Source: Paenibacillus sp. FSL H8-0537
Lineage (GTDB): Bacteria; Bacillota; Bacilli; Paenibacillales; Paenibacillaceae
DNA: 64,000 nt
Reading direction: 5' to 3'
NCBI RefSeq assembly: GCF_038051995.1
Contig: NZ_CP150290.1
Coordinates: forward strand, 6,362,501-6,426,500
A program made the position numbers and the translations under genes. Position 1 is the stretch's first letter. Each line of letters opens with the position of its first letter. The notes below the pieces were generated by a model. The model had not been told where the DNA came from. It was given only the letters and a program-made list of their open reading frames with translations, and did not search any database. Positions 17,991-27,757 of the stretch are shown piece by piece.

Positions 17991-18413
17991 TTATCCCCGC
18001 GTCATTTCTTCCCCATTGAGCACTAGCCGGTAACGAATGTCCGCTTTCAGCGAATCCGAGACAGCGCAATATTTTTCCTTGCCCAGCTCAATCGCTTTCC
18101 AAATCCGGTAATCCGGCACATCGCCATTCACTTTGAAAATAAGATCAATGGCCGTAAAGCCCTTCGGCATTTCCTCTTTGCGCGTGCCTTCCGCATCTAT
18201 CTCGATGCTGCTGATTGAACCAAGGAACGCATCCATAATCATCGTAATATCGATGCCGATACAGCCCGCGAGGCCTGCAAGCAGCAGCTCCATCGGTGTA
18301 GCTCCTTGCCCGTCGCCGCCATATGCTGCGGTCGCATCCATTCCAACGCTGTAGCCAGATGGCCCTACAGATGTAAATGCACGTTTGCCTGTCCATGTTG
18401 TTGTAACCTTCAT
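17991..18413 (-). CDS. OsmC/Ohr-family protein
   Basis: This 140-residue protein matches the OsmC family (thiol peroxidases that reduce organic hydroperoxides). It has an N-terminal beta-strand pair TTTWTGKRAFTSVGPSG, then GGDGQGATPMELLLAGLAGCIGIDI with the first conserved Cys (about 51), and a C-terminal KYCAVSDSL with the second Cys. The pattern is that of the YhfA-like branch rather than Ohr. GAGGG precedes the ATG. It is transcribed alone before a terminator, and the neighbouring amino acid (cystine-like) transporter is on the same strand. Confidence 0.9.
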   Translation of the reverse strand: MKVTTTWTGKRAFTSVGPSGYSVGMDATAAYGGDGQGATPMELLLAGLAGCIGIDITMIMDAFLGSISSIEIDAEGTRKEEMPKGFTAIDLIFKVNGDVPDYRIWKAIELGKEKYCAVSDSLKADIRYRLVLNGEEMTRG

Positions 18414-18499
18414 TGCGGTGTACCCTCTTTCTTTCGTAAGAATCGAAGGCCAAGCCTCCTACTTTAACTTTGTGGTTCGTATTAATATTCTGTCATTCG

Positions 18500-19270
18500 T
18501 TATTGCTGTTCTTGCTGCAATCCTCTGTGCTGGCCCAGCTTGTTCAGAAATCGACGCGCCCGTTCGGTAACAGGATGATCGAAAAACACATCTGGCGCTG
18601 CCTCCTCGACAATTTGCCCATCATCCATAAACACAACCCGATTCGCTACATGGCGGGCAAAAGCCATTTCATGCGTCACCACCAGCATCGTCATACCTTC
18701 GCGAGCCAGCTGCTGCATCACATCAAGCACCTCGCCGACCAATTCCGGATCAAGCGCAGATGTCGGCTCATCAAACAATAAAACATCCGGCTCCATCGCC
18801 AGCGCCCTTGCAATCGCTACCCGCTGCTGCTGTCCGCCAGACAGCCTTGATGGATATTCATCCAGCTTGCCTTCCAGCCCGACGCGCTCCAGCATTTTTT
18901 TGCCGATAGCAATAGCTTCGCTTCTTGGCAGCTTTTTCACGACGAGCAGCGATTCAATGACGTTGCCCAGCGCTGTTTTATGCGGGTACAGATTAAACTG
19001 CTGAAATACCATCCCGCTATGGCGGCGAATGGTTCGGACATTCTGATTATGCTCGCGTGGCTTCATCTGTGTATCAAGGCGAACACCGTTCATCTCAATA
19101 CGACCTCCGCTGAGCGTCTCTAGCCCGTTCAGGCAGCGAAGCAGCGTGCTTTTTCCCGAACCGCTTGGGCCGAGCAGCACAATAATTTCTCCGGGATTGA
19201 CCTGAAGATTGATACCCTTCAGCACCTCGGTGCCTTGAAAAGATTTCGTTAATTTCTCCGTCGTAATCAT
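18500..19270 (-). CDS. Polar amino acid ABC transporter, ATP-binding protein (TcyC/GlnQ type)
   Basis: This 256-residue ATPase starts [20 protein letters not shown]. Walker A is GPSGSGKST, the signature is [20 protein letters not shown], Walker B is [19 protein letters not shown], and the H-loop is VVTHEMAF. The open frame extends 50 codons further upstream, but that part translates the interspersed repeat (19292-19394) and is not protein. The true start is therefore ATG 19270. It is the third gene of a binding protein-permease-ATPase set. The order and the binding protein's resemblance suggest cystine, but glutamine or a basic amino acid is possible. Confidence 0.93.
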   Translation of the reverse strand: MITTEKLTKSFQGTEVLKGINLQVNPGEIIVLLGPSGSGKSTLLRCLNGLETLSGGRIEMNGVRLDTQMKPREHNQNVRTIRRHSGMVFQQFNLYPHKTALGNVIESLLVVKKLPRSEAIAIGKKMLERVGLEGKLDEYPSRLSGGQQQRVAIARALAMEPDVLLFDEPTSALDPELVGEVLDVMQQLAREGMTMLVVTHEMAFARHVANRVVFMDDGQIVEEAAPDVFFDHPVTERARRFLNKLGQHRGLQQEQQ

Positions 19271-19291
19271 CGTATTTCTCACGCCCCAACC

Positions 19292-19394
19292 CAAGCGTAA
19301 ACGGCTGTCGCCGTCCTCTGGCGGCAAAACTTCCGTTTCGCGATGAAAAATAAGCCCATTATAAGAGTGAAACTTATCATTTCTTATATTTTTA
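19292..19394 (+). repeat. Interspersed two-hairpin repeat, copy 4, inside an operon
   Basis: It starts CAAGCGTAAACGGCTGTCGC, with GCCGTCCTCTGGCGGC and TTCCGTTTCGCG, and ends in AAAATAAGCCCATTATAAG / AACTTATCATTTCTTATAT. It is closest to the copy at 3663. It fills the gap between the permease and ATPase genes, and its edge supplies the permease stop codon (19392-19394). Confidence 0.75.
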
Positions 19395-20036
19395 ATAAGC
19401 TTTGGACAAGCGCTTCTCAATCGCTTCTAAAATAGCTGAAAAAGCGGTGCTCATCACCCAATACATAACTCCAATTCCCACATAAAACGGCATATAGACG
19501 TAATATTGTGCTATAAGCAAAGTCGCCTGACGCAGCAACTCGGTTACAGTAATAGCTGAAACGAGCGATGTCTCCTTAAGCATTCCAATAAACGTATTTC
19601 CCATTGGTGGAATGGCTACCCTTGCCGCCTGCGGAAGCACGATTCGATAAAGCGCCTGCCAAGAGGTCATGCCCGTTGCATATGCAGCCTCCATTTGCCC
19701 TTTTGGAATCGACAAAATCGCTCCACGAAACGTTTCCGACAAATACGCACCCACATTAATACTAAGTGCAATCGTTGCTGCCGTCAGTGGCCCTAATATA
19801 ATTTTATAGTCCGCCAACCCATAATAAACGACAAAAATTTGGATAAGCACCGGGGTTCCACGAATAATCGAGACATATCCCCGTGCCAATAGCCGAATGG
19901 GACGGTTACCCTTCAAACGGGCAATAGCTACTACTCCTCCGATTATGAGCCCAAAAAACATCGACATAACCGTAAGCAGTAGCGTGTAATACGCGCCCTT
20001 CAACAGAAAAGAGAAATTTTCAAAAACGAGATTCAT
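19392..20036 (-). CDS. Polar amino acid ABC transporter permease
   Basis: This 214-residue inner-membrane permease has an N-terminal [25 protein letters not shown], the [21 protein letters not shown] segment of the His/Glu/Gln/Arg/opine family, and the EAA loop region [47 protein letters not shown] (about 99-145). About five TM helices. It sits between the binding protein (78 nt upstream) and, beyond a repeat element, the ATPase. GGAAGGGAA precedes the ATG. Confidence 0.93.
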   Translation of the reverse strand: MNLVFENFSFLLKGAYYTLLLTVMSMFFGLIIGGVVAIARLKGNRPIRLLARGYVSIIRGTPVLIQIFVVYYGLADYKIILGPLTAATIALSINVGAYLSETFRGAILSIPKGQMEAAYATGMTSWQALYRIVLPQAARVAIPPMGNTFIGMLKETSLVSAITVTELLRQATLLIAQYYVYMPFYVGIGVMYWVMSTAFSAILEAIEKRLSKAY

Positions 20037-20114
20037 AACGTGAAGGTTCCCTTCCGTCTACGTGGTTTCGCAAGGTAAAACTTATAAATCCATATAATAT
20101 GACGAGAGCCGGGC

Positions 20115-20987
20115 TTATTCAGCCGCTGGCTCTTCGCCGAACCATTTCACAAAAATAGTTTTATACGTGCCGTCGGCTTTCATCGCCTTCAAAGCTTCGT
20201 TCAGCGCGTCACGGAATTCCGGGTTATCTTTGCGAACTGCAATGCCTGCGTTGTCCGATTTAATTGGATCGCCAACCGCTTTGATTTTGAAGCCATTTTT
20301 CTCGACGATTGGTTTCAGGGCATACATATTGTTAATAGTCGCATCAATACGTCCGGCATTCAGATCCTTCAGCGACGTAATGACATCATCATAGGTTTTA
20401 ATGGTGAAGTCGCCAACTTCAGGCAGCACCGTTTTGCGAAGATAGGTTTCGTCGTTCGTACCCAGGCCTACGCCAATATTTTTGCCTTTAAAATCAGCCA
20501 GCTTCGTGATCGTATCGTTTTTTTCGGCTACGATGATTTTTACAGAGTTCGTAATGTACGGTTCTGTAAAATCCATTTGCTCCTTGCGCTCGTCGGTAAT
20601 CGTCATTTGGCTAATGACGACGTCAAATTTCTTCGCCTGCAGTCCGGCAATCATACCGGAAAACTCCTGTGCAACAAACTCAGCTTTTACGCCAAGGCGC
20701 TTGGCGATTTCTTTTGCAATATCGGCATCAAAGCCATCTATTTCCTTGTTGTCGTTTAAAAAGTTATACGGCGCATAGGTTCCCATCAAACCTACCTTGA
20801 GAACGCCTGCTTGTTTCACTTGCTCCAGCAGATTGGAAGGAGCAGCTGTTTCTGCTTCCGCAGTCGGCGAAGCCGAGCCCGCATTACCGCTGTTGCCGTT
20901 CTTCGAGCCACAGCCCGCCACAATAACCGCCAGCAGCAAAATAGCTGTCATCATCAATAACGTTGATTTTTTCATTTGAATCCTCAT
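20115..20987 (-). CDS. Polar amino acid ABC transporter, substrate-binding lipoprotein (cystine-like)
   Basis: This 290-residue extracytoplasmic solute-binding protein (SBP_bac_3) has a signal peptide with lipobox VIVAGCGSK (Cys about 26) and a Ser/Ala/Glu-rich linker. Next come LKVGLMGTYAPYNFLNDNKEIDGFDADIAKEIAKRLGV, DVVISQMTITDERKEQMDFTEPYITNSVKIIV and the second lobe GVGLGTNDETYLRK. The GTYAPYNF opening is like cystine-binding TcyA proteins, though this alone does not fix the ligand. ATG 20987 has AAGGAGA 9 nt upstream; ATG 20975 with GAGGA 5 nt upstream is a close alternative. The TetR gene ends only about 80 nt upstream, so co-transcription is possible. Confidence 0.92.
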   Translation of the reverse strand: MRIQMKKSTLLMMTAILLLAVIVAGCGSKNGNSGNAGSASPTAEAETAAPSNLLEQVKQAGVLKVGLMGTYAPYNFLNDNKEIDGFDADIAKEIAKRLGVKAEFVAQEFSGMIAGLQAKKFDVVISQMTITDERKEQMDFTEPYITNSVKIIVAEKNDTITKLADFKGKNIGVGLGTNDETYLRKTVLPEVGDFTIKTYDDVITSLKDLNAGRIDATINNMYALKPIVEKNGFKIKAVGDPIKSDNAGIAVRKDNPEFRDALNEALKAMKADGTYKTIFVKWFGEEPAAE

Positions 20988-21066
20988 CTTCCACTCTCTC
21001 CTTCATAGCTTCTCTAATATTTTATTATTGCTTATTAATGTGTCCGGCTTTCGCAGGGAAATGCAG

Positions 21067-21648
21067 CTAAATGCCTAATAAGCCGAAAAATTCAAAGCGC
21101 GCCGTTTCCGCAGCCAGCAATTCCGCAGATTTTACCGCAATAGCATCGCTTTCCGGCGAGCTGCGAAACAGCCAACGGGACAGTACGCCTTCAATGAGGC
21201 TCATCAGAAATGCCGCTCGCAGCTTGGCATCAATGGTAGCCGGCAGCATGCCCAGCTCAGTGGCGCGTTCAATATTGAGTACAAAGGATTGCTCCATCTC
21301 CATTTGAGTAACCGTTATTTCCTGTCTAACGACTTCGCTGAAGCCTGTGCCATCAAGCAGCATGCCCATTAAATAGCGATTTTCCTTAGCAAAATGGAAG
21401 AGCTCGGTAAGCAGATGCTCAGAGGCTGACACCATATCCTGCACCGAACCAGCATTTTTTCGGTAGCCTTGTCCAATAACCGTAAGCAACCGCTCCCGGC
21501 CATCCTGTACAATTTCTATAGCTATAGCTTCTTTACTTTTGAAATACCAATAGAAAGTACCTTGCGCTACTCCTGCATCCGCTACAATATCCGATACTTT
21601 CGTCGAATGGTAACCATGAAGGGCAAAACGCTTCAGTGCGGACTCCAT
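21067..21648 (-). CDS. TetR/AcrR-family transcriptional regulator (N-terminus uncertain)
   Basis: The 193 residues from ATG 21648 begin inside the first DNA-binding helix: MESALKRFALHGYHSTKVSDIVADAGVAQGTFYWYFKSKEAI is the TetR HTH. The rest is a helical ligand/dimer domain. The upstream codons in the same frame read NAERKRQI, exactly what usually precedes this helix. Yet no ATG, GTG or TTG occurs in frame between 21648 and the stop near 21775. Either translation starts at ATG 21648 (GGAG 14 nt upstream), or an unusual start codon or a small lesion is involved. Sites overlapping its promoter suggest self-repression. Its target may be the adjacent amino acid transporter. Confidence 0.85.
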   Translation of the reverse strand: MESALKRFALHGYHSTKVSDIVADAGVAQGTFYWYFKSKEAIAIEIVQDGRERLLTVIGQGYRKNAGSVQDMVSASEHLLTELFHFAKENRYLMGMLLDGTGFSEVVRQEITVTQMEMEQSFVLNIERATELGMLPATIDAKLRAAFLMSLIEGVLSRWLFRSSPESDAIAVKSAELLAAETARFEFFGLLGI

Positions 21649-21749
21649 AATTTGGCGCTTGCGCTCCGCATTGTTCGCCGTATTGCGATCTACGGTTCCG
21701 ATAACAGCATCGCCTCCATTGATTGACTCGTCAGTCAGTTTTGATTTAA

Positions 21750-21778
21750 ATCCTATCGGATCACTCGTATATTGTCAA
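21750..21778 (-). promoter_or_regulatory. Sigma-A promoter of the TetR gene
   Basis: On the minus strand TTGACA (21778-21773), a 17-nt spacer and TAGGAT (21755-21750). The predicted start leaves a leader of about 95 nt before ATG 21648, which contains a 9-codon open frame (21719-21690). Confidence 0.65.
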
Positions 21779-21787
21779 GTGGATAAC

Positions 21788-21828
21788 AAAAAAAGACCGC
21801 CCAGGTCGTATTCAACTTGGACGGTCTT
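21788..21828 (-). terminator. Rho-independent terminator after the small membrane protein gene
   Basis: AAGACCGCCCAGGT (21793-21806) pairs with ACTTGGACGGTCTT (21815-21828). The A-run before it is a T-run on the minus strand. Confidence 0.85.
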
Positions 21829-21840
21829 TCTTGTTTGTCG

Positions 21841-22053
21841 TTATGCCAACCATACTTTGGTGATCATGATGTAATCAATAAACAAAAACAATCCCAAAGA
21901 TACAGCTGTGAAACCAATCGCGAAAATGTTCTTCTTGCGCTCTTTCACCAACCGGACAAAGCCGATCAATAACAAAATTGTAAACGCAAGCATAAACCAG
22001 TCAAACGTGTTAATGTTGCTGGTCGCTTGTGCTGCTTCTTCTGCCAAAAACAT
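21841..22053 (-). CDS. Small membrane protein, DUF2759-like
   Basis: A 70-residue protein with two predicted TM helices (about 18-36 and 44-64) separated by the basic loop RLVKERKKN, ending IDYIMITKVWLA. This matches the plan of DUF2759 (YqgW-like) proteins of Bacillales, whose function is unknown; the assignment is from memory of the pattern. The start at ATG 22053 (MFLAEEAAQ) is preferred because GGGAGGGG lies 8 nt upstream; the frame extends 14 codons further without a good site. It is monocistronic, followed by a terminator. Confidence 0.7.
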   Translation of the reverse strand: MFLAEEAAQATSNINTFDWFMLAFTILLLIGFVRLVKERKKNIFAIGFTAVSLGLFLFIDYIMITKVWLA

Positions 22054-22461
22054 TTGAATGACCCCTCCCACAGTTAAGCTTTTGCTCCATTTCACTTGCT
22101 TCAGGACCTGTCCTCCAAACCAAGGTGAAACGGCATTCGCCGTCCTCTGACGGCGCGGCGCGTTTCATTCCGAGAAATATAGAGAAAGGATGGAAACCTC
22201 ATATCCTGTCCTATATTTTAAAAATCCATTTGGCCACACGCATCCTATCCTAACCTATATGTTATCTTTTCCATGCGCCTGACGCAAGTCCGAATCTGTT
22301 TTCGTAACAACTTTGTCACGTTTGTCCATCAAGCATGACTAATACCTTATTGCCAATCAGGCTAATCCTTTTCCACTATCTCCTTATACGTTGTCCAGCT
22401 TTGCCCAACCTTATAACCTGCGGCCGTCATGGAATATAGATGAAATTCAAATCAGACAAAG
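22054..22461. other. Intergenic region upstream of the DUF2759-like gene
   Basis: About 400 bp. It holds one interspersed repeat (22121-22224). The remainder, 22225-22461, has no recognisable gene or RNA. Confidence 0.6.
22121..22224 (+). repeat. Interspersed two-hairpin repeat, copy 5 (GGTG subtype)
   Basis: It starts CAAGGTGAAACGGCATTCGC, has GCCGTCCTCTGACGGCGC and GCGTTTCATTCCGAGAAATA, with arms TATAGAGAAAGGAT and ATCCTGTCCTATAT. It is very close to the copy at 6492, 15.6 kb away. Confidence 0.75.
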
Positions 22462-22496
22462 AAAAAAAGGCTAACACACATCAGTGGGCTAGCCTT
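22462..22496 (-). terminator. Rho-independent terminator of uvrBA
   Basis: AAGGCTA (22467-22473) and TAGCCTT (22490-22496) form the stem. The A-run 22462-22468 is a T-run on the minus strand, directly after the uvrA stop. Confidence 0.75.
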
Positions 22497-22508
22497 ACAT
22501 CATCAGGC

Positions 22509-25391
22509 CTAATTAGACGCCGCAGCAACGGAAGCCTGCGTCTCGCGCCGCTGGATAGTCCGTTCCCGGTCACGCTCCATAATCGGCTTCAGGTATTTCC
22601 CTGTATAGGACTTGTCTACCTTCGCCACTTCCTCCGGCGTTCCCGTCGCAACGATTAAGCCGCCACCGCTTCCGCCTTCCGGTCCCAAATCGATCAAATA
22701 ATCGGCTGTCTTAATGACATCGAGATTATGCTCAATGACAAGCACCGATTCACCCGAATCAACAAGGCGATGCAAAACCATCAACAGACGGTCAATATCA
22801 TCGGCATGCAAGCCTGTCGTAGGTTCATCCAAAATGTACAACGTTTTCCCCGTACTCCGGCGATACAGCTCGGAAGCCAGCTTAACACGCTGTGCTTCGC
22901 CTCCAGACAATGTCGTTGCAGGTTGTCCCAGGCACATATAACCTAAGCCTACATCAAGCAGCGTCTGCAATTTGCGCTGGATTTTCGGGATATTTTCGAA
23001 AAACTTGCAGCCATCCTCAATTGTCATTTCCAGCACATCGGAAATGCTCTTGCCTTTATATTTCACTTCCAGCGTTTCGCGATTGTAACGCTTGCCTTTG
23101 CAAATTTCGCAAGGGACATACACGTCAGGCAGGAAATGCATTTCAATCTTGATAATGCCGTCTCCACGGCAAGCCTCGCAGCGGCCGCCCTTCACATTAA
23201 AGCTGAATCTGCCCTTCTTATAGCCCCGAACCTTGGATTCATTCGTCGAAGCGTAAAGATCGCGCACATCGTCAAACATGCCCGTATACGTAGCGGGATT
23301 CGAGCGTGGCGTTCTGCCAATTGGCGATTGGTCAATATCAATAACCTTCTCCAAATGCTCGATGCCGCGCATTTCCTTATATTGTCCAGGCCGTGTTCTC
23401 GCTCGGTTCAAATCACGCGCCAGCGTCTTATAGACGATTTCGTTGACGAAGGTTGATTTGCCCGAACCAGATACGCCAGTAACCGCCGTAAAAATGCCAA
23501 GCGGAATCTTTACATTGACACCGCGCAAATTGTTTTCCTTCGCACCGCGAACCTCCAGCCATTTGTCTCCCGCCGCACGACGCTCCAGCGGCACCTCAAT
23601 AAACTTGCGCCCGCTCAAATATTGGCCCGTCAACGAATTTTCATTGTGCATGATTTCCGCCGGTGTTCCTTCCGCGATAACGGTACCGCCATGAATGCCC
23701 GCACCAGGGCCAATGTCGATAATATAGTCAGCAGCCAGCATCGTATCCTCATCATGCTCTACAACAATAAGCGTATTGCCGATGTCCCGCATATGCACAA
23801 GCGTCTCAATCAATCGATCATTGTCCCGCTGATGAAGTCCGATGCTCGGCTCATCCAAAATATAAAGAACGCCCATCAGGCTCGAACCAATTTGTGTTGC
23901 CAATCGAATCCGCTGCGCCTCACCGCCGGACAGCGTTCCAGCCGCCCGGTTCATCGCCAAATATTCCAGCCCGACATTGACAAGGAAGCCTAGCCGACTG
24001 TTGATTTCCTTCAAAATCAGATTGGCAATCGTTTGTTCCCTCTCCGTTAATACCAGTCCTTCGAAGAAGCGCTGCGAATCACCAATAGAAAGTGAAGTGA
24101 CATGAGCGATGTTCTGGGAGGCAATCGTTACAGCAAGTGTTTCCTTGCGCAGCCGCTGGCCTTTACAGCCGCCACAAGGCTTGGCACTCATATAAGCTTC
24201 GATGTGTTCCCGCATGGAATCGGACGCTGTCTCGCGGTAGCGCCGCTCCAGATTATTGACTATACCTTCAAACGGTACATAAGCCTCTTTACGATGGCCA
24301 AAGTCATTTTCATATAGGAAGCGAACACGTTCTCCACCGGTACCATAAAGCAGCTTATTCATTTGCTCGTCGCTGAGCTCAGAAACCGGCACATCCTGTG
24401 GAATGCTATAATGCTCACAAACCGAGCTTAAAAACTGCGGATAATAATTGGACGTGCTTCCAGCCCAAGCAAGAAAAGCAGCTTCTTTAATAGATTTGCT
24501 CATATCGGGAACGAGCAGATCCGGATCGACAATCATCTTCGCGCCTAGTCCATCGCAATCCGGACAAGCACCGAACGGGCTGTTGAACGAAAACATCCGC
24601 GGCGCGAGCTCCTCTACGCTAAAGCCGCATACTGGACAAGCCAGGTTTGAGCTGAACAACAGCTCTTCCTTCTCCATTACGTCAACGAGCACTCGGCCAT
24701 CGGCCAATTTAAGCGCCGTCTCTATCGAATCAGCTAAGCGGCTGTGCACGTCTGCCTTCACAACGATACGGTCAACAACGACCTCAATGCTATGTTTTTT
24801 ATTTTTCTCCAGTTCGATCTTCTCACTGAGCTCGCGCAGCTCGCCATTTACGCGAACGCGGACAAAACCCTGCTTCTGAATGTCGGCAAACAGCTTCGTA
24901 TGCTCGCCCTTGCGGCCGGATACGAGCGGAGCCAAAATTTGCAGCTTCGTCTTCTCAGGATATTCCATAATACGATCAACCATTTGTCCTACGGTCTGCG
25001 AAGTAATTTCAATCCCATGCTCCGGACAATGCGGCTTGCCGATTCGTGCGTATAACAAGCGAAGGTAGTCGTAAATTTCCGTTACTGTACCTACAGTGGA
25101 GCGCGGATTACGGCTCGTCGTCTTCTGGTCAATTGATATCGCCGGAGACAATCCTTCGATAGAATCTACATCTGGCTTCTCCATTTGGCCGAGAAACTGT
25201 CTTGCGTAGGCAGATAAAGACTCCACATAACGGCGCTGTCCTTCGGCGTAAATGGTATCAAATGCGAGGGACGATTTGCCTGAGCCGCTCAAACCCGTCA
25301 ATACAACAAACTTGTCGCGCGGAATGGTGACATCAATATTTTTCAAATTGTGTGCACGAGCGCCTTTTACTACAATTTTGTCGCTTCCCAA
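22509..25391 (-). CDS. uvrA: Excinuclease ABC subunit A
   Basis: The damage-recognition ATPase of nucleotide excision repair, 960 residues. It shows the opening [17 protein letters not shown], Walker A1 [12 protein letters not shown], a zinc site CPVCGF...CPDCDGLG, signature [17 protein letters not shown], Walker A2 [13 protein letters not shown], a second zinc site CEACRGDG...[10 protein letters not shown] and a second signature [16 protein letters not shown]. The start is placed at TTG 25391, because GAGGAGG lies 8 nt upstream and the product then begins like known UvrA proteins. ATG 25418, nine codons earlier, would add an atypical DRKEEAIR. It follows uvrB closely and shares its SOS promoter. 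Confidence 0.97.
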   Translation of the reverse strand: MGSDKIVVKGARAHNLKNIDVTIPRDKFVVLTGLSGSGKSSLAFDTIYAEGQRRYVESLSAYARQFLGQMEKPDVDSIEGLSPAISIDQKTTSRNPRSTVGTVTEIYDYLRLLYARIGKPHCPEHGIEITSQTVGQMVDRIMEYPEKTKLQILAPLVSGRKGEHTKLFADIQKQGFVRVRVNGELRELSEKIELEKNKKHSIEVVVDRIVVKADVHSRLADSIETALKLADGRVLVDVMEKEELLFSSNLACPVCGFSVEELAPRMFSFNSPFGACPDCDGLGAKMIVDPDLLVPDMSKSIKEAAFLAWAGSTSNYYPQFLSSVCEHYSIPQDVPVSELSDEQMNKLLYGTGGERVRFLYENDFGHRKEAYVPFEGIVNNLERRYRETASDSMREHIEAYMSAKPCGGCKGQRLRKETLAVTIASQNIAHVTSLSIGDSQRFFEGLVLTEREQTIANLILKEINSRLGFLVNVGLEYLAMNRAAGTLSGGEAQRIRLATQIGSSLMGVLYILDEPSIGLHQRDNDRLIETLVHMRDIGNTLIVVEHDEDTMLAADYIIDIGPGAGIHGGTVIAEGTPAEIMHNENSLTGQYLSGRKFIEVPLERRAAGDKWLEVRGAKENNLRGVNVKIPLGIFTAVTGVSGSGKSTFVNEIVYKTLARDLNRARTRPGQYKEMRGIEHLEKVIDIDQSPIGRTPRSNPATYTGMFDDVRDLYASTNESKVRGYKKGRFSFNVKGGRCEACRGDGIIKIEMHFLPDVYVPCEICKGKRYNRETLEVKYKGKSISDVLEMTIEDGCKFFENIPKIQRKLQTLLDVGLGYMCLGQPATTLSGGEAQRVKLASELYRRSTGKTLYILDEPTTGLHADDIDRLLMVLHRLVDSGESVLVIEHNLDVIKTADYLIDLGPEGGSGGGLIVATGTPEEVAKVDKSYTGKYLKPIMERDRERTIQRRETQASVAAASN

Positions 25392-25433
25392 TCTTATTGC
25401 CTCCTCTTTCCTATCCATTCTCTTCTTTCGCTT

Positions 25434-27440
25434 CTACATTCCCGCACGCAGCTCCAACAACGCATCCCGAAGCTCGGCCGCCCGCTCAAATTGCAGGTTT
25501 TTCGCCGCATCCTTCATTTCGACTTCCAATCTATTAATCATCGACTGACGGTCCTTCTTCGACATCTTGCCAGATCCGGCATCCGCCAAATAATCAGCCT
25601 TCTGCTCGGCAACCTTAGTCGCTTCAATAACTTCCAATACTTTCTTGCGAATCGTCTGCGGCGTAACGCCATGCTTCTCGTTGAAGGCTTCCTGAGTCGT
25701 CCGCCTACGTTCCGTTTCCTTCATCGCACGGCTCATTGAATCCGTCACTTTATCGCCATACATGATGACCCGGCCCTCGCTGTTGCGCGCCGCACGTCCA
25801 ATCGTTTGTATCAGCGAGCGGTCTGAGCGCAGGAAGCCTTCCTTATCCGCGTCCAAAATCGCTACCAGCGATACTTCAGGCAAATCCAGCCCCTCCCGGA
25901 GCAGGTTAATGCCAACCAGCACGTGGAACACGCCAAGTCTGAGGTCACGCAATATCGCAATCCGCTCCAGCGTCTTAATATCCGAGTGCAGATAACGCAC
26001 CTTCACACCAATTTCCTTAAAATAATCGGTTAAGTCCTCCGCCATTTTCTTCGTCAGCGTCGTGACCAATACCCGCTCATCCTTCGCCACCCGATCGCGA
26101 ATTTCGCCTAGCAAATCATCAATTTGCCCCTTCGTTGGACGAAGCTCAATGATCGGATCAAGCAGGCCTGTAGGCCGAATAATTTGCTCTACCATTGTTG
26201 GACATTGCTCCAGCTCAAAAGGACCCGGCGTAGCCGAAACATAAATCGTCTGCTTGGCCTTCGCTTCAAACTCCTCGAACTTAAGCGGCCGATTGTCCAT
26301 CGCCGATGGCAGCCGGAAGCCATGGTTGACGAGCATTTCCTTCCTTGCCCGGTCGCCGTTGTACATCGCGCGAATTTGCGGCAGCGATACATGCGACTCG
26401 TCAATAACAATGAGCATATCATCTGGAAAATAGTCGAAGAGCGTGTAAGGTGTCGCTCCCCGTTCCCGGAACGTCAATGGCCCCGAATAGTTCTCAATGC
26501 CCGAGCAAAAACCCATCTCGCTCATCATCTCGATGTCATAGCGCGTACGCTGCTCAAGCCGCTGCGCTTCCAGCAGCTTACCCGCTTCCTTAAGCTCGGC
26601 AAGCCGCTCCTCCAGCTCGCGCTCAATATTAACGAGCGCAAGCTTCATCGTATCCTCATGGGTAACGAAGTGAGACGCCGGGAAAATCGCTACATGCTCG
26701 CGCTCGCCCACGATCTCGCCGGTCAGAACATCGATTTCCGTAATCCGTTCAATCTCATCGCCGAACAGTTCAATTCTAATCGCCCGCTCATTATTGGCAA
26801 CGGGAAAAATCTCTATAATATCGCCGCGGACACGGAATGTGCCGCGAATAAAGTTAATATCGTTGCGCTGATATTGAATATCGACGAGCTTATGCAAAAT
26901 CGCATCGCGGGGCTTCTCCATCCCCACGCGCAGCGACAGCAGCATGCTGCCGTACTCCTTCGGCGAACCTAACCCGTAAATACAGGAGACGCTGGCCACA
27001 ACGATGACGTCTCTTCGTTCGAATAGCGAGCTGGTCGAAGAGTGGCGCAGTTTATCGATCTCTTCATTAATGCTCGAATCCTTCTCAATATAGGTATCGG
27101 TTGAAGGAATATAAGCTTCCGGCTGAAAATAGTCGTAATAGCTGACGAAATATTCCACGGCATTATCGGGGAAAAATGACTTAAATTCGCTGCACAGCTG
27201 CGCTGCGAGCGTCTTGTTATGCGCAATAACGAGCGTAGGCCGATTAACCTGCGCAATCATATTGGCAATCGTATAGGTCTTCCCCGTTCCAGTCGCACCC
27301 AGCAGCGTTTGAAACCTCTCTCCTGCTTCAACGCCTTCAACCAGCTGCCTAATAGCACGCGGCTGGTCGCCTTGCGGCGTATAATCGGATTTAAGCTCAA
27401 AATTGCGGGCTTGCGGTGCAAAATTACTCACTTCAGCCAT
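25434..27440 (-). CDS. uvrB: Excinuclease ABC subunit B
   Basis: This 668-residue helicase-like subunit verifies damage and recruits UvrC. Motifs are [17 protein letters not shown], Walker [15 protein letters not shown], the beta-hairpin region [36 protein letters not shown] box [50 protein letters not shown] and the C-terminal UVR coiled coil [21 protein letters not shown] (about 632-652). Upstream lie a strong promoter and a LexA-like box, so it should be SOS-induced. ATG 27440 has purine-rich GAGGAAGGAAG about 9 nt upstream. Confidence 0.97.
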   Translation of the reverse strand: MAEVSNFAPQARNFELKSDYTPQGDQPRAIRQLVEGVEAGERFQTLLGATGTGKTYTIANMIAQVNRPTLVIAHNKTLAAQLCSEFKSFFPDNAVEYFVSYYDYFQPEAYIPSTDTYIEKDSSINEEIDKLRHSSTSSLFERRDVIVVASVSCIYGLGSPKEYGSMLLSLRVGMEKPRDAILHKLVDIQYQRNDINFIRGTFRVRGDIIEIFPVANNERAIRIELFGDEIERITEIDVLTGEIVGEREHVAIFPASHFVTHEDTMKLALVNIERELEERLAELKEAGKLLEAQRLEQRTRYDIEMMSEMGFCSGIENYSGPLTFRERGATPYTLFDYFPDDMLIVIDESHVSLPQIRAMYNGDRARKEMLVNHGFRLPSAMDNRPLKFEEFEAKAKQTIYVSATPGPFELEQCPTMVEQIIRPTGLLDPIIELRPTKGQIDDLLGEIRDRVAKDERVLVTTLTKKMAEDLTDYFKEIGVKVRYLHSDIKTLERIAILRDLRLGVFHVLVGINLLREGLDLPEVSLVAILDADKEGFLRSDRSLIQTIGRAARNSEGRVIMYGDKVTDSMSRAMKETERRRTTQEAFNEKHGVTPQTIRKKVLEVIEATKVAEQKADYLADAGSGKMSKKDRQSMINRLEVEMKDAAKNLQFERAAELRDALLELRAGM

Positions 27441-27568
27441 CCACTCCTTCTTCCTTCCTCAGCTATCTATCATTATAGTCTATATCGCGCAAAAGAAGCA
27501 GCAAGCCTCAATTTGTTCATGCTGTTACAAGTAATCCCAATTCATAAAGGCAAGTCTGCCCTTTATAA

Positions 27569-27580
27569 GAATATGTGTTC
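27569..27580 (-). promoter_or_regulatory. LexA (DinR) box at the uvrB promoter
   Basis: GAATATGTGTTC differs from the Gram-positive consensus GAACRNRYGTTC at one position. It starts 6 nt downstream of the -10 box, overlapping the expected transcription start, the right place for repression. Confidence 0.7.
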
Positions 27581-27586
27581 CCGTTT

Positions 27587-27615
27587 ATTATAGCTCTAAG
27601 AATTCTCCGTTGCAA
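27587..27615 (-). promoter_or_regulatory. Sigma-A promoter of uvrBA
   Basis: Minus-strand TTGCAA (27615-27610), 17 nt, TATAAT (27592-27587). A second isolated TATAAT lies closer to the gene (27477-27472) without a good -35 box. Confidence 0.7.
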
Positions 27616-27636
27616 CCAGCTAAATTTCCCTACATT

Positions 27637-27680
27637 AAAAAACCGCACTGACAGCAGAAAAAGTCTGTCAGTGCGGTTTT
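27637..27680 (-). terminator. Rho-independent terminator after the MinJ-like gene
   Basis: AAAACCGCACTGACAG (from about 27639) pairs perfectly with CTGTCAGTGCGGTTTT (to 27680). The minus strand then continues with T residues. Confidence 0.92.
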
Positions 27681-27757
27681 GAATGATATTTGATAGGCAG
27701 TTTGTCCAGCAACTCCAGGCACAGGCCATTCATTTCGGAAATCGCCTCTGCTTGCAG

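Noticed and set aside
19271-19420. 50-residue N-terminal extension of the amino acid ABC ATPase
   Set aside because: It is a translation of the repeat element and part of the permease end. The family start [11 protein letters not shown] matches ATG 19270.
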